Origin: an uncultured Caulobacterales bacterium
GTDB lineage: Bacteria > Pseudomonadota > Alphaproteobacteria > Caulobacterales > Caulobacteraceae
Reading direction: 5' to 3'
NCBI GenBank assembly: GCA_903862425.1
Contig: CAIOYC010000037.1
Coordinates: 174,044-238,043, forward strand
DNA length: 64,000 nucleotides
Position 1 is the stretch's first letter. Each line of letters opens with the position of its first letter. Positions 1 to 8,365 of the stretch are shown here, in pieces. The position numbers were made by a program, and so were the translations under genes. The notes beneath the pieces are model-generated. The model made no database searches. It was not told where the DNA came from and saw only the letters and a list, made by a program, of their open reading frames with translations.

Positions 1-746
1 GCCAGCTCGGTGCACATGCACCAGGGCGCCGGATCGGCCAGCACCCGTTCGTCATCGGTGGCGATCTTCAGGACGATGTCGATCGCCTGCTGTATCGAGT
101 CGTCATAGTCGATACCGACCTTGATCTGGATCCGGCGGCGCGGGATGTCCGTATAGTTGGTCACCACATCGCCGAACCCCTTGCCGTTGGGCACGATCAC
201 CTTCAGTCCGTCCGGATCGACCAGTTCGGTGTTAAACAGATCAAGCCGTTTCACCGTCCCGAGCTTGGTGGCGATGCTCACATAGTCGCCTACCCGGTAG
301 GGGCGGAACATCAGGATCATCACGCCTGCCGCCACGTTCGACAGCGCGCCCTGCAGGGCAAGACCCACGGCCAGGGAGGCGGCGCCGAGGACGGTGATGA
401 TCGAGGTGGTCTGAAAGCCCAGCCGGTTCAGGATCGCGATCCCGCCCAGCATCACGACAACGTACTTGACCAGTGAGGCGATGAAGCCCCCCAGGGTCTC
501 GTCGCGGTGGCCGGACGGTATGCGGTTGAAGGTCGCCCGCGCGAGCCTGGAGGCCCATGTGGCCAACCACAGGGTGACGAACAGGATCAGGGCCGAGATA
601 GCGGCGTTGGTGGCGAAGTCGCCGGCCACGTCGGTCAGCTTGGCGATGGCGACGTGTTTGCCGCCAATCGCGGCGTCAACCTGATTGACGAGGCTGCTCG
701 CCGTCGCATTCAGCGCCGGCGTGGGAAATGCGGTAGGAGAGGACAT
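1..746 (-). CDS. MscS-family mechanosensitive ion channel (C-terminus cut by window edge)
   Basis: Small-conductance mechanosensitive channel of the inner membrane, which opens on hypo-osmotic shock. About 248 codons are visible. The start is the ATG whose complement is at 744-746, and the frame runs open off the left edge, so the C-terminal domain is missing. After hydrophobic N-terminal helices comes the pore helix (around residues 125-145, GAASLAVGLALQGALSN), then the beta domain with FRPYRVGDYV and VIVPNGKGFGDVVTNY, both typical of MscS. The Gly/Ala-patterned pore helix is intact. No operon partner is visible; the next gene (859-1296) is on the same strand about 110 bp upstream. The family call is secure. 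The gene symbol is left open because alphaproteobacteria carry several paralogues. Confidence 0.9.
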   Translation of the reverse strand, partial: MSSPTAFPTPALNATASSLVNQVDAAIGGKHVAIAKLTDVAGDFATNAAISALILFVTLWLATWASRLARATFNRIPSGHRDETLGGFIASLVKYVVVMLGGIAILNRLGFQTTSIITVLGAASLAVGLALQGALSNVAAGVMILMFRPYRVGDYVSIATKLGTVKRLDLFNTELVDPDGLKVIVPNGKGFGDVVTNYTDIPRRRIQIKVGIDYDDSIQQAIDIVLKIATDDERVLADPAPWCMCTEL

Positions 747-858
747 GGGTCTTCTAAGCGGCGTCGGCATAACCGACCGTCGAGGGGCGAACGCGTTTTA
801 ACGATCCGAGGGAACGTGCGGCGGCGGCGATGGTTCGCCCACCGCGTCAGAACCCGGA

Positions 859-1296
859 TCAGCCGGTGGTCATCAGCGGCCCGAGGCCAGGAATGGAGCC
901 TAGTACATCACGCAACATATCCGAGCCCGTCTTCTCATGGACGAACTCCATGGCGATGGGCAGGATCGCCTGCATGTCCGATAGCATGATGCCCTCTTTG
1001 GACAGGCGCTGGTTCAGCGCCATGGCGTCGGCCATCGCCGCGCCGCCGGCCCCACCCGTCTTGCCCAGAAGGCCGCCGATCAGGCCGCGCGGCTTGTTGT
1101 CGGTGATGGCCGTACCCTCCTGCGCCAGCTCCGACGAGCCGGGGATGGCGCTCATCAGGGCCGAAACCTTGTCAGGCTGGGCGTGCTTCTGGATCAGGGC
1201 CAGGGCGGCGGAGAGGCCGAGGCGCGACTGCCCCTCGGTCAGGCCGATCCTGTCGGCGCAGCGGGCGATCAGCTCGTCGATCATCTGGAATGACAT
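859..1296 (-). CDS. DUF2780-like (VcgC/VcgE) protein
   Basis: A 145-aa protein of unknown function. It is helical, with no signal peptide or clear membrane segment. Gly-rich patches (LIGGLLGKTGGAGGAA, residues about 72-87) separate two parts. The pattern of an N-terminal helix pair, then 'SALMSAIPGSSEL', and a C-terminal 'VLGSIPGLGPLM' resembles the DUF2780 family, which has repeated 'A-I-P-G' turns; this is recalled from memory and moderately sure. The start ATG at 1296 has no strong Shine-Dalgarno. Codon usage matches the neighbours. It lies between the MscS gene and bdhA on the same strand, without overlap. Confidence 0.6.
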   Translation of the reverse strand: MSFQMIDELIARCADRIGLTEGQSRLGLSAALALIQKHAQPDKVSALMSAIPGSSELAQEGTAITDNKPRGLIGGLLGKTGGAGGAAMADAMALNQRLSKEGIMLSDMQAILPIAMEFVHEKTGSDMLRDVLGSIPGLGPLMTTG

Positions 1297-1334
1297 CGGG
1301 CATGGCTAGCGGATCGCAGCGCCGGGGTAAACCG

Positions 1335-2132
1335 TCAGGCCGCCGTCCAGCCCCCATCGATGGAGAGGGCCACGCCATTGACCGAGGCCCCCGCGTCGGA
1401 AACGAGGTAGAGCAGCAGGCCCGCCAACTCGGAGAACTCGACGAACTTCTTGGTGGGCTGGGCGGCCAGGATGACGTCCTTCATCACCGCCTCCTCGCTG
1501 ATGCCGCGCGCCTTGGACTGGTCGGCGATCTGGGCCTCCACCAGGGGCGTCTTCACATAGCCCGGGCAGATGGCGGTGCAGGTGATCCCCTGCTGGGCTA
1601 CTTCCAGCGCCACGGTCTTGGTCAGGCCGAGCACACCGTGCTTGGCGGCCACGTAGGCGGATTTGAACGGCGAGGCGACCAAAGCGTGGGCCGAGGCGAT
1701 ATTGACGATCCGCCCGCGCCCTTGAGCCTTCATGATCGGCAGGGCGGCGCGGGTGGCGTGGAAGGCGGAGGTGAGGTTGATGGCGATGATCTGGTCCCAC
1801 TTCTCGACCGGGAATTCGTCCACCGGGGCCACGTGCTGGATGCCGGCATTGTTGACTAGGATGTCGAGCCGACCGAACTCGGCCTTGGCATAGGCGATCA
1901 TGGCGGCGATCTCGGTCCCCCTGGTCATGTCCGCATGGTGATAGAGCACCCTCACCCCGTGGCGGGCGGCCATCTGCGCACGTTCGGCCTCGATCTTCGC
2001 CGGGTCGCCCAGGCCGTTGAGCACCACATTGCACCCCGCCCCCGCCAGGGCTTCGGCGAGGGCCATGCCGATGCCGGAGGTGGAGCCGGTGACCACCGCC
2101 GCCTGACCCGAAAGAGGTTTGTTATCGGACAT
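1335..2132 (-). CDS. bdhA: 3-hydroxybutyrate dehydrogenase (SDR family)
   Basis: Cytosolic NAD-dependent oxidation of D-3-hydroxybutyrate to acetoacetate, used in polyhydroxybutyrate breakdown. The 265-aa protein has the SDR cofactor motif TGSTSGIG (about residues 15-22), NNAG, the catalytic Ser-Tyr-Lys set (IASAHAL, then YVAAKHG), and the BdhA-like tail QPTKKFVEFSEL...DGGWTAA. The reading frame is open to 2222, but the ATG at 2132 is chosen because GGAGGG sits 5 nt upstream and the protein then begins at the normal family position. It is divergent from murJ. Another acyl SDR cannot be fully excluded, but the C-terminal signature argues for BdhA. Confidence 0.88.
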   Translation of the reverse strand: MSDNKPLSGQAAVVTGSTSGIGMALAEALAGAGCNVVLNGLGDPAKIEAERAQMAARHGVRVLYHHADMTRGTEIAAMIAYAKAEFGRLDILVNNAGIQHVAPVDEFPVEKWDQIIAINLTSAFHATRAALPIMKAQGRGRIVNIASAHALVASPFKSAYVAAKHGVLGLTKTVALEVAQQGITCTAICPGYVKTPLVEAQIADQSKARGISEEAVMKDVILAAQPTKKFVEFSELAGLLLYLVSDAGASVNGVALSIDGGWTAA

Positions 2133-2246
2133 GAAACCCTCCAGCTCTAAGCGCATGCGATAGCACGGGTGGGGGATAAATCCCTCAGCGGCCGAACGAA
2201 ACCGCCGGGCCTCGCGCCGCACACGAAAATCCAGTAGAGCGCATTT

Positions 2247-3992
2247 GTGACCGACGCCCCCCCACCTCCCTTAATCGGGCAGCCGCCGATCGACCAGCCG
2301 GGCCAGGACGCGCCCGCGGCCGATGACCCGCTCTCCGAGGCGATGGTCGCGCCGCCGCTCGTGGATCGCAGCGACGCCCCGCCGTCGAACGCGCCGAAGA
2401 CCCAGAGCCTCGTTCGGTCCTCGCTGATCTATTCGAGCATGACCCTGATCAGCCGCTTCCTCGGCTTCGGCCGAGATCTGGTGGTCACCTCCTATATGGG
2501 CGCCTCGACCACCGTGGCGGCGGATGCCTGGAACACGGCGCTGGCCTTTCCCAACCTGTTCCGCCGCATCTTCGCCGAGGGTGCCTTCGCGGCCGCTTTC
2601 GTCCCCGCCTATTCCAAATCCCTGGCCACGGACGGGGAGGAGGTGGCCGACATCCTGGCCGCCGACGCCATGGCCACCCTGGCGGCCGCCACTATCGTGC
2701 TGACGCTCTTCGCCGAGCTCACCATGCCGTGGCTGATGATGCTGATTTCGCCAGGCTTCGTGCACGACCCCGCCAAGTACAAGCTAGCGGTGCTGCTGAC
2801 CCAGATCACCATGCCCTATCTGCCCTGCATGGCCATCTATGCCCACCTGTCCGGCGTGCTCAACGCACGGGGCAAGTTCATGATCTCGGCCTTCGCTCCG
2901 GCCCTGCTCAATGTGGGCACCTTGATCGCGGTTCTGCCGCAGAAGACGCCCAATGGCGCGGCCATCGCCGCCGCTATCGGCGCGGTGCTTTCGGGCGTGG
3001 CGCAGGCGGCGCTGCTCTGGTGGGGGGTGAACAAGTCGGGCGCGCGGGTTGACATACGCCTGCCACGCCTGACCCCGGAGATCCGCGGGCTGATCGGTCT
3101 CGCCATTCCAGGCGCCATCGCCGCCAGCGTGACCCAGATCAATATCTTCATCTCCAACTTCCTGGCCAGTTTCGTCAACGGCGCCCGTTCCTGGCTGTCC
3201 GTGGCCGACCGGCTCTATCAGTTGCCGCTGGGGCTGGTGGGCGTGGCGATCGGCGTGGCGCTGCTGCCGCGCCTGTCCACCGCCGTGCATCGGGGCGACG
3301 GCGAGGACGCGCAGGAGGCCATGGACGAGGCGTTGGTCTTCGCCATGGCCCTGACCCTGCCTGCCGCCGCCGCGCTCGTCGCCATGCCGTTTTTCCTGAT
3401 CGACGGGCTGTTCACCCGCGGCGCCTTCCACCTCTACGACGCGGACCAGACTTCCAAGGCCTTGTTCCATTATGGCTGGGGCACCCCCGCCTTCGTGCTG
3501 GCGCGGATTCTGTCGCCCAACTTCTTCGCGCGGAAAGATACCCGCTCGCCCATGCGGTTCGCCCTGGTCTCGGTGGCGGTGAACATCATCCTCGGTATCG
3601 TGCTGTTCCACTTCTTTGGCTTCGAGGGCATCGCCGCGGCGACGGCGGCGGCGGCTTGGCTGAACGTGTTCCAGATGACCGATGCCTTGGCGAAGCGCGG
3701 CCACTACATGATCAGCACCGAAGCTATGCAGCGGCTGGCCAAGATTATCGTCGCCGCGTTGGTCATGGGCCTGGTTCTCGGCGTCGCCTCATGGGCGCGG
3801 CCGTTCTACGAGCACTTGGTCCTGCGCAAGGAGATCGCCCTGGCGCTGGCCTCTGCGCTCGGCGTAGTGGTCTATTTCGGACTGCTGATCGGCCTAGGCG
3901 CCATCACCCCATCGGAAATCCGCATGGCCCTGCGCCGCCGCCCCAAGACCGTCGCGGCGGATGACGTCGGCGGAGGGTTCGACCTCGGCTAG
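2247..3992 (+). CDS. murJ: Lipid II flippase MurJ
   Basis: Inner-membrane MOP-superfamily flippase that moves the peptidoglycan precursor lipid II to the periplasmic face. The protein is 581 aa with about 14 hydrophobic segments. The core begins near residue 55 with SLIYSSMTLISRFLGFGRDL, and FPNLFRRIFAEGAFAAAFVPAY matches the family's first conserved loop. The GTG start at 2247 adds about 50 residues rich in Pro, Asp and Ala ahead of the core. An in-frame ATG at 2343 would give a more standard N-terminus. Neither has a strong Shine-Dalgarno, so the start is uncertain. It is convergent with the retropepsin-like gene downstream. Confidence 0.93.
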   Translation: MTDAPPPPLIGQPPIDQPGQDAPAADDPLSEAMVAPPLVDRSDAPPSNAPKTQSLVRSSLIYSSMTLISRFLGFGRDLVVTSYMGASTTVAADAWNTALAFPNLFRRIFAEGAFAAAFVPAYSKSLATDGEEVADILAADAMATLAAATIVLTLFAELTMPWLMMLISPGFVHDPAKYKLAVLLTQITMPYLPCMAIYAHLSGVLNARGKFMISAFAPALLNVGTLIAVLPQKTPNGAAIAAAIGAVLSGVAQAALLWWGVNKSGARVDIRLPRLTPEIRGLIGLAIPGAIAASVTQINIFISNFLASFVNGARSWLSVADRLYQLPLGLVGVAIGVALLPRLSTAVHRGDGEDAQEAMDEALVFAMALTLPAAAALVAMPFFLIDGLFTRGAFHLYDADQTSKALFHYGWGTPAFVLARILSPNFFARKDTRSPMRFALVSVAVNIILGIVLFHFFGFEGIAAATAAAAWLNVFQMTDALAKRGHYMISTEAMQRLAKIIVAALVMGLVLGVASWARPFYEHLVLRKEIALALASALGVVVYFGLLIGLGAITPSEIRMALRRRPKTVAADDVGGGFDLG

Positions 3993-4057
3993 CGCCGGAC
4001 TATGCGGGTATCTCGCCCGCCCCACTGGCGGCCCGATGAGGCACGCTTGAGTGCGAG

Positions 4058-5203
4058 CTAAGGCGTCACGGAGAACCGCATCGTGCGAAAGTCCAGCACC
4101 GCCGCCGCGTAGTGGGTAAGGACATCTTCGCCGAGAAGAGCGGCTTCACCTTCACCGGGGTCCTTGGCCACGTCGATCTCGGCGAAGACTAGCGGGTGGC
4201 CGGCAAGGGACAGGGTAGCCCCAGGCAGGGTGTCGATCATCTCCTCGACCACGCCGCCAACGCCGCCGACCTTGCGGCTGCTCGGACTCAGGCGGGCCGA
4301 CTCCTCGGGCTTGAGCAGGGGCAGGGCGCCTTTGTAGAGGTAGCTGAGGTTGGCGCCGCTATCGAGCCGGGCCTGACGGCGGCCGGCTGCGCCGTCGACG
4401 GGCACGCCGATTCCGACCGGATGCCAGGTGATGGGTACGGCGTTCGCGGTCGGCGCGGGCGCCGCGTCGCCGAGGGCCAGGGCGTGTCCGTGATCGAGCC
4501 AGGCTACGCGCCCGAACCCGGTCATGGCGTAGAGGCCGAGAATAAAGGGCAGGCGTATGGCGCCGCCGCCCAAGATCAGTTGCCGGTCGGGCAGGACCAG
4601 CACCGGCAGGTCACGCAGCGTCGCCGCACCGATCTTCGCCTCCGGCAGGATGCCGATCTGGCCGGCGACCGAGGTGGTGGTCGTATCCACTGCGCTCGAC
4701 GCGCCCAGAATGCGTACATGGGCGAGTTTGGCCACGCTCTGCATCATCACGCTGATCTGGGCGCCGGTGTCGGCGATCGCGAAGTCCCGGTAGTCGCCGG
4801 CGATCACGCTGATGTGGCCGCCGGAGCTGAGCGAGACGCGGGCCGAGCCTTCCGCGCGGGGGGCGGGTTCGGCGGCCAGCAGGTGCACGATCTTGGCGGT
4901 GTTGGCGTCCGTGCCCCGCGCTGCAGCCTGGTCGCATTCCCTCGCGCCGAGGGCGTAGTCGCCCACGTGATAGTCGTGCTCGCACAGAGTGGACCAGCCG
5001 TCGGTCTGCAGGTCTGCGCTTGCATCGGCCTGATGCAGCCGCGCGCGCAGGCGGTCGATTGCGCCGGCCCGACCGAAGATCACATCCGCCATCAACCGCG
5101 CGTCGCCCGTGGCGGTCGCATCTGCGCCATAGGGATCGTCCGCCAGCGCAGGCGTCGCCAAGGCCAGAAGCAGCGCAGCCAGCGCGCCGCTGAGGCGCTT
5201 CAC
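4058..5203 (-). CDS. Exported retropepsin-like aspartic protease with two active-site motifs
   Basis: A 381-aa protein with an N-terminal signal peptide (hydrophobic LSGALAALLLALATPALA, cleavage probably after ALA), so probably periplasmic. Two aspartyl-protease motifs occur: IADTGAQISVM (Asp near residue 143) and RLDSGANLSYL (Asp near residue 280), each followed by a beta-rich domain, as in single-chain clan AA proteases (Asp_protease_2-like). GTG at 5203 is chosen over upstream starts because it overlaps the stop of the GST gene by 4 nt (GTGA) and gives a clean signal peptide. That overlap implies translational coupling to the GST. The substrate is unknown. Confidence 0.78.
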   Translation of the reverse strand: MKRLSGALAALLLALATPALADDPYGADATATGDARLMADVIFGRAGAIDRLRARLHQADASADLQTDGWSTLCEHDYHVGDYALGARECDQAAARGTDANTAKIVHLLAAEPAPRAEGSARVSLSSGGHISVIAGDYRDFAIADTGAQISVMMQSVAKLAHVRILGASSAVDTTTTSVAGQIGILPEAKIGAATLRDLPVLVLPDRQLILGGGAIRLPFILGLYAMTGFGRVAWLDHGHALALGDAAPAPTANAVPITWHPVGIGVPVDGAAGRRQARLDSGANLSYLYKGALPLLKPEESARLSPSSRKVGGVGGVVEEMIDTLPGATLSLAGHPLVFAEIDVAKDPGEGEAALLGEDVLTHYAAAVLDFRTMRFSVTP

Positions 5204-5841
5204 CCGTTTATCCAGTCGGTAAGGCCCTCGCGCCGGTGCACCTCGATCAGGGATGGCATGGCGCGCATCCGGTTTACATAGGCCTTCAGGTGCGGCCATG
5301 AGGTGGCGGGGTTGGGCATGTTGCGCGACCAGCGGGTGAGCATGGTGGCTAGAAAGTCCAGCGCCGTCAGCCGTTCGCCCAGCATGTAAGTCCGGCCATC
5401 GGCCAGGTTGGCGTCCATCCGCGCCAGCGCGCCTTCGATGCGGGCGCGGGCGTGAGCCATGGTCGCCTCGACGTTTTCAGGGCCAGCGGCTTCGTCGGCA
5501 TAGAACCAGTCGCGATAGGCAGGCTGTAGGGTGTTGGCGAGAAAGACCATGCGCTGCAGATAGCTCGCCCGTTCCGGGGCGCCCGCCGACACATCGAACC
5601 GGCGTTCGGGGTCGCGCTCGGCCAGCAGCATCAGCATGGCGGCGACCTCCGCGTGGGCCTTGCCGTCCACGATCAGGACCGGGACGCGCCCCGCCGGATT
5701 CAGCCGCAGAAACTCCGGGGTCTTGTGTTCGCCCTTGTCGATATCGGCGCACACGGCCTCGAAAGGCGCGCCGAGTTCGATCAGCATCCAGTGCAGGGCC
5801 AAGCTCGCCGTGCCTGGCGAATAATAGAGGACGTAGCTCAT
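5200..5841 (-). CDS. Glutathione S-transferase family protein
   Basis: A 213-aa cytosolic protein with the thioredoxin-like N-domain of GSTs: YYSPGTASLALHWMLIELG at the glutathione site, then LNPAGRVPVLIVDG with the cis-Pro loop, followed by an all-helical C-domain ending in LTALDFLATMLTRW. It probably conjugates glutathione or acts as a peroxidase; the substrate cannot be inferred. The start ATG at 5841 gives the family's normal N-terminus. The stop overlaps the start of the exported protease downstream by 4 nt, an unusual pairing. Confidence 0.88.
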   Translation of the reverse strand: MSYVLYYSPGTASLALHWMLIELGAPFEAVCADIDKGEHKTPEFLRLNPAGRVPVLIVDGKAHAEVAAMLMLLAERDPERRFDVSAGAPERASYLQRMVFLANTLQPAYRDWFYADEAAGPENVEATMAHARARIEGALARMDANLADGRTYMLGERLTALDFLATMLTRWSRNMPNPATSWPHLKAYVNRMRAMPSLIEVHRREGLTDWING

Positions 5842-5923
5842 CGGCCTTTGATACGGGCTCCGTTCGCGGGGCGATAGTCCATCGCGCTCGACGAAACCCC
5901 ATCCTTCGCGCTACACGGCGCCG

Positions 5924-6724
5924 ATGACCACGCCTTCCGCCCTGCTGCAAGTGATGATGAACGCCGCCCGCAAGGCCGGCCGACGCCTGTCCCGCGACTT
6001 CGGCGAGGTGTCGGAGTTGCAGGTGTCCAAGAAGGGGCCGGGCGACTTCGTCACCAATGCCGACCTTAAGTCCGAAGAGATCCTGATCGAGGAGCTGTCC
6101 AAAGGCCGTCCCGGCTATGGCTTCCTGGCCGAGGAGCGGGGGCTGATCGAGGGCACCGACAAGACCCACCGCTGGATCATCGACCCGCTCGACGGCACCA
6201 CCAACTTCATGCACGCCATTCCCCACTTCGCGGTGAATATCGCCCTGGAACGTGACGGCGCCGGGGTGGTGGCGGCGGTAACCTATAACCCGATCACCAA
6301 CGAGCTGTTCTGGGCCGAAAAGGGCAAGGGCGCCTTCATCAATGCGGAGAAGCGCCTGCGCGTCTCGGCGCGCCGCAAGCTTGACGAGAGCCTGATCGCC
6401 ACCGGCATCCCCTTCGCCGGAAAGCCGGGCCACGGGGTGTTCCTGAAGGAATTGCATTCGCTGACGCAGCGCGTGGCGGGCATCCGGCGCTTCGGCTCCG
6501 CCGCGCTCGACCTCGCCTATGTGGCGGCGGGCCGTTACGACGGGTATTGGGAGCGGGACCTGAAGCCATGGGACATCGCCGCAGGCTGGCTGCTGGTTCT
6601 GGAGTCGGGTGGGCAGATGACCAGCGCGGACGGCGAAGCGTTCAGCCTCGACAACGGTACGCTCCTGGCCGCTAACCCAGACCTGCACGGTCCGATCCTG
6701 GAGCGGCTCAAGTCCGCCGCCTGA
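5924..6724 (+). CDS. suhB: Inositol monophosphatase family protein (SuhB type)
   Basis: Mg-dependent sugar-phosphate phosphatase of 266 aa. Metal-site motifs are in order: GDFVTNADLKSE, the FLAEE glutamates, WIIDPLDGTTNF, and near the C-terminus ERDLKPWDIAAG. In bacteria SuhB dephosphorylates myo-inositol 1-phosphate and, in enterobacteria, also binds transcription complexes on rRNA operons; only the phosphatase activity can be inferred here. The ATG at 5924 gives the normal family N-terminus. It is divergent from the GST gene and separated from the downstream pilin gene by a bidirectional hairpin. Confidence 0.9.
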   Translation: MTTPSALLQVMMNAARKAGRRLSRDFGEVSELQVSKKGPGDFVTNADLKSEEILIEELSKGRPGYGFLAEERGLIEGTDKTHRWIIDPLDGTTNFMHAIPHFAVNIALERDGAGVVAAVTYNPITNELFWAEKGKGAFINAEKRLRVSARRKLDESLIATGIPFAGKPGHGVFLKELHSLTQRVAGIRRFGSAALDLAYVAAGRYDGYWERDLKPWDIAAGWLLVLESGGQMTSADGEAFSLDNGTLLAANPDLHGPILERLKSAA

Positions 6725-6743
6725 TCCTTGCCCCCAACGCCAA

Positions 6744-6773
6744 AACGCCCAGCGACAGGAGCCGCTGGGCGTT
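6744..6773. terminator. Bidirectional hairpin between suhB and the pilin gene
   Basis: Perfect 11-bp inverted repeat (AACGCCCAGCG / CGCTGGGCGTT) with an 8-nt loop, placed between two convergent stop codons. On the minus strand it is followed by a short T run (GTTTTG), so it is the better terminator for the pilin gene. Confidence 0.8.
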
Positions 6774-6804
6774 CGGTGAATAGGGTATTGTGAGCCAGAT
6801 GCTC

Positions 6805-6966
6805 TTACTTGATGGCGTTGCCGACGTTGCCGAACGAGGTGTTCAGTTTGGTGCCGATGGTGGTCACGGCGGTGACGATGACAACGGCGATCAGGGCGGC
6901 GATCAGGCCATATTCGATGGCGGTCGCGCCGGATTCGTCCTTCAGGAAGCTCTTCACGATATTCAT
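6805..6966 (-). CDS. Flp/Fap-type pilin (major subunit of Tad pili)
   Basis: A 53-aa prepilin of the type IVb Flp family. A short basic leader is followed by the processing site ESG|ATAIEYGL, where the TadV/CpaA peptidase cuts after Gly. A hydrophobic helix (LIAALIAVVIVTAVTTIG) then forms the pilus core. The ATG at 6966 is preceded by AAGGGG; the longer open frame to 7014 would spoil the leader and is rejected. No other tad/cpa genes are in the window, so this is either a detached pilA or an extra pilin. A strong hairpin follows the stop. Confidence 0.92.
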   Translation of the reverse strand: MNIVKSFLKDESGATAIEYGLIAALIAVVIVTAVTTIGTKLNTSFGNVGNAIK

Positions 6967-7087
6967 CTTGGATCCCCTTGCTTGCGGACCAGTCCGCTCG
7001 TTCGATGAAGCCACTGTACGCGGGACCGCCTAAGGCTCGGTGTAGAGACGCGGTGAATCCAAGCTTAAGGTTCCACCCTCAAATAGC

Positions 7088-7116
7088 TTGACGCCAAAGA
7101 CACATAGATGGATATA
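7088..7116 (+). promoter_or_regulatory. Putative sigma-70-type promoter of the MarR-GNAT gene
   Basis: TTGACG (7088-7093), a 17-nt spacer and GATATA (7111-7116), in an unusually AT-rich patch 27 nt upstream of the ATG at 7143. The spacing is ideal. The assignment is by consensus only. Confidence 0.45.
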
Positions 7117-7142
7117 TACCGCGTTATGAAAGCGGAGCGGTT

Positions 7143-8099
7143 ATGGCCGAGGATATCTTGAAGCTGCGCGGCGCCTTGTTCCTCGGCAGCCGGCTGAAAC
7201 GGCTGGCCGAGCGGATGCAGGGCGACGTGATCCAGGTGGTGGAAGGAGCTGACCTCGCCATTCAGCCGAGCCAGTACCCGCTGCTCGCCACCCTTGACCG
7301 GGACGGGCCTCAGACCATCGGCGAATTGACCCGCACCATGGAGCTCAGCCAGCCCGCGGTAACGCGTTCGGCCGCCAAGCTAGTGCAGATGGGCCTGGTG
7401 ACGATCGACCGGCGTCACCGCGACCAGCGCCACAAGACCGTCTCCCTCACCGAGGCTGGTGCCCTGGCCCTTGAGCGATCCAAGCTGCATGTCTGGCCGC
7501 AGGTTGAGGCGGCGGTGGAGGCGATGCTGGCGGACCTGTCTGGCTCCTTCCTCGATCAGGTGGCGGCCATCGAGCGGATGCTGGCGGACAAGTCCCTTGA
7601 CCAGCGCGCCCGCGAAGCGGGGGAGGCTGGCCTGAGAATCCACACCTATTCCGATGCCCTCGCCCCCGCCTTTCGCGACATCAATGCTCAGTGGATCGCC
7701 GCCATGTACAGGCTGGAGCAGACCGATATCGACGTGCTGGAGAACCCCCGCGAGCGGATCATCGACAAGGGCGGGGACATTCTGTTTGTGGAGGCTTCGG
7801 GCCTGGGCATCGTCGGCGCGTGCGCCCTGCAGAAGACCGGCGAGGGCCAGTACGAGCTCACCAAGATGGGCGTGCTGGAATCCGCGCGGGGGCGAAAGGC
7901 GGGGGAGTTTCTGCTCAAGGCAGTGATCGCGCGGGCGCAGGCGATGGACGCCAGAACGCTCTACCTGCTGTCCAACAAGAAGTCGGAAGCCGCCGTCCAC
8001 CTCTATGAGAAGCTTGGCTTCGTACACGACGAGGGGATCATGCGCGATTTCGGCGCCCGCTACGAGCGCTGCAACGTGGCCATGCTGTACCGGCCTTGA
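7143..8099 (+). CDS. MarR-type HTH / GNAT acetyltransferase fusion
   Basis: A 318-aa two-domain protein. Residues about 10-145 form a MarR winged helix (TIGELTRTMELSQPAVTRSA recognition region, then the wing DRRHRDQRHKTVSLTE). Residues about 165-318 form a GNAT domain with the acetyl-CoA loop around KMGVLESARGRKAGEFLL and a C-terminal YEKLGFVHDEG. Fusions of this kind are widespread in proteobacteria, but their substrates are mostly unknown. It is divergent from the pilin gene and shares its AT-rich upstream region. Autoregulation is plausible by analogy with other MarR genes, but no clear palindrome was found. Confidence 0.9.
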   Translation: MAEDILKLRGALFLGSRLKRLAERMQGDVIQVVEGADLAIQPSQYPLLATLDRDGPQTIGELTRTMELSQPAVTRSAAKLVQMGLVTIDRRHRDQRHKTVSLTEAGALALERSKLHVWPQVEAAVEAMLADLSGSFLDQVAAIERMLADKSLDQRAREAGEAGLRIHTYSDALAPAFRDINAQWIAAMYRLEQTDIDVLENPRERIIDKGGDILFVEASGLGIVGACALQKTGEGQYELTKMGVLESARGRKAGEFLLKAVIARAQAMDARTLYLLSNKKSEAAVHLYEKLGFVHDEGIMRDFGARYERCNVAMLYRP

Positions 8100-8173
8100 C
8101 CTGGTTTTCACCGGGGTGACAAGCGGCTCTATTCTGGTGTGTCTCGATATAGCCATGTTCAAAAGGGGGTGAA

Positions 8174-8269
8174 ATGGCTGAGCTCTATACGATCGAGACC
8201 AACGAGATTGCGGTCATTCTCGCCGTTTCCGCCGCCTCTCGGCTGTTCGTGACTGTGCGCGCCTTCTGA
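8174..8269 (+). CDS. Possible 31-aa small protein
   Basis: A short open frame in the 265-bp gap between the MarR-GNAT gene and the next exported protein. It starts with ATG at 8174 behind a strong purine-rich Shine-Dalgarno (AAAAGGGGGTGAA) and ends TGA at 8267-8269. The product has an acidic N-terminus and a short hydrophobic stretch (EIAVILAVSAASRLFVTV), so it could associate with the membrane. Nothing in it is recognised. The evidence for translation is the ribosome-binding site alone. Confidence 0.35.
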   Translation: MAELYTIETNEIAVILAVSAASRLFVTVRAF

Positions 8270-8365
8270 AGCATTGGCGCGCGCACTAATCATCCGGCGT
8301 GGACCTGTCGGACGGCGCGGCGTTGGACACTTGACCTCGGCCCGGCGCCATGGACCCTTCCAGTC

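Noticed and set aside
2784..3704. A 306-codon open frame on the minus strand
   Set aside because: Antisense to murJ; Arg/Gly/His-rich with no recognisable fold.
2247..3992. MurJ as the missing Wzx flippase of the exopolysaccharide cluster
   Set aside because: The sequence has MurJ-specific loops and lies 17 kb away next to housekeeping genes; lipid II transport explains it.
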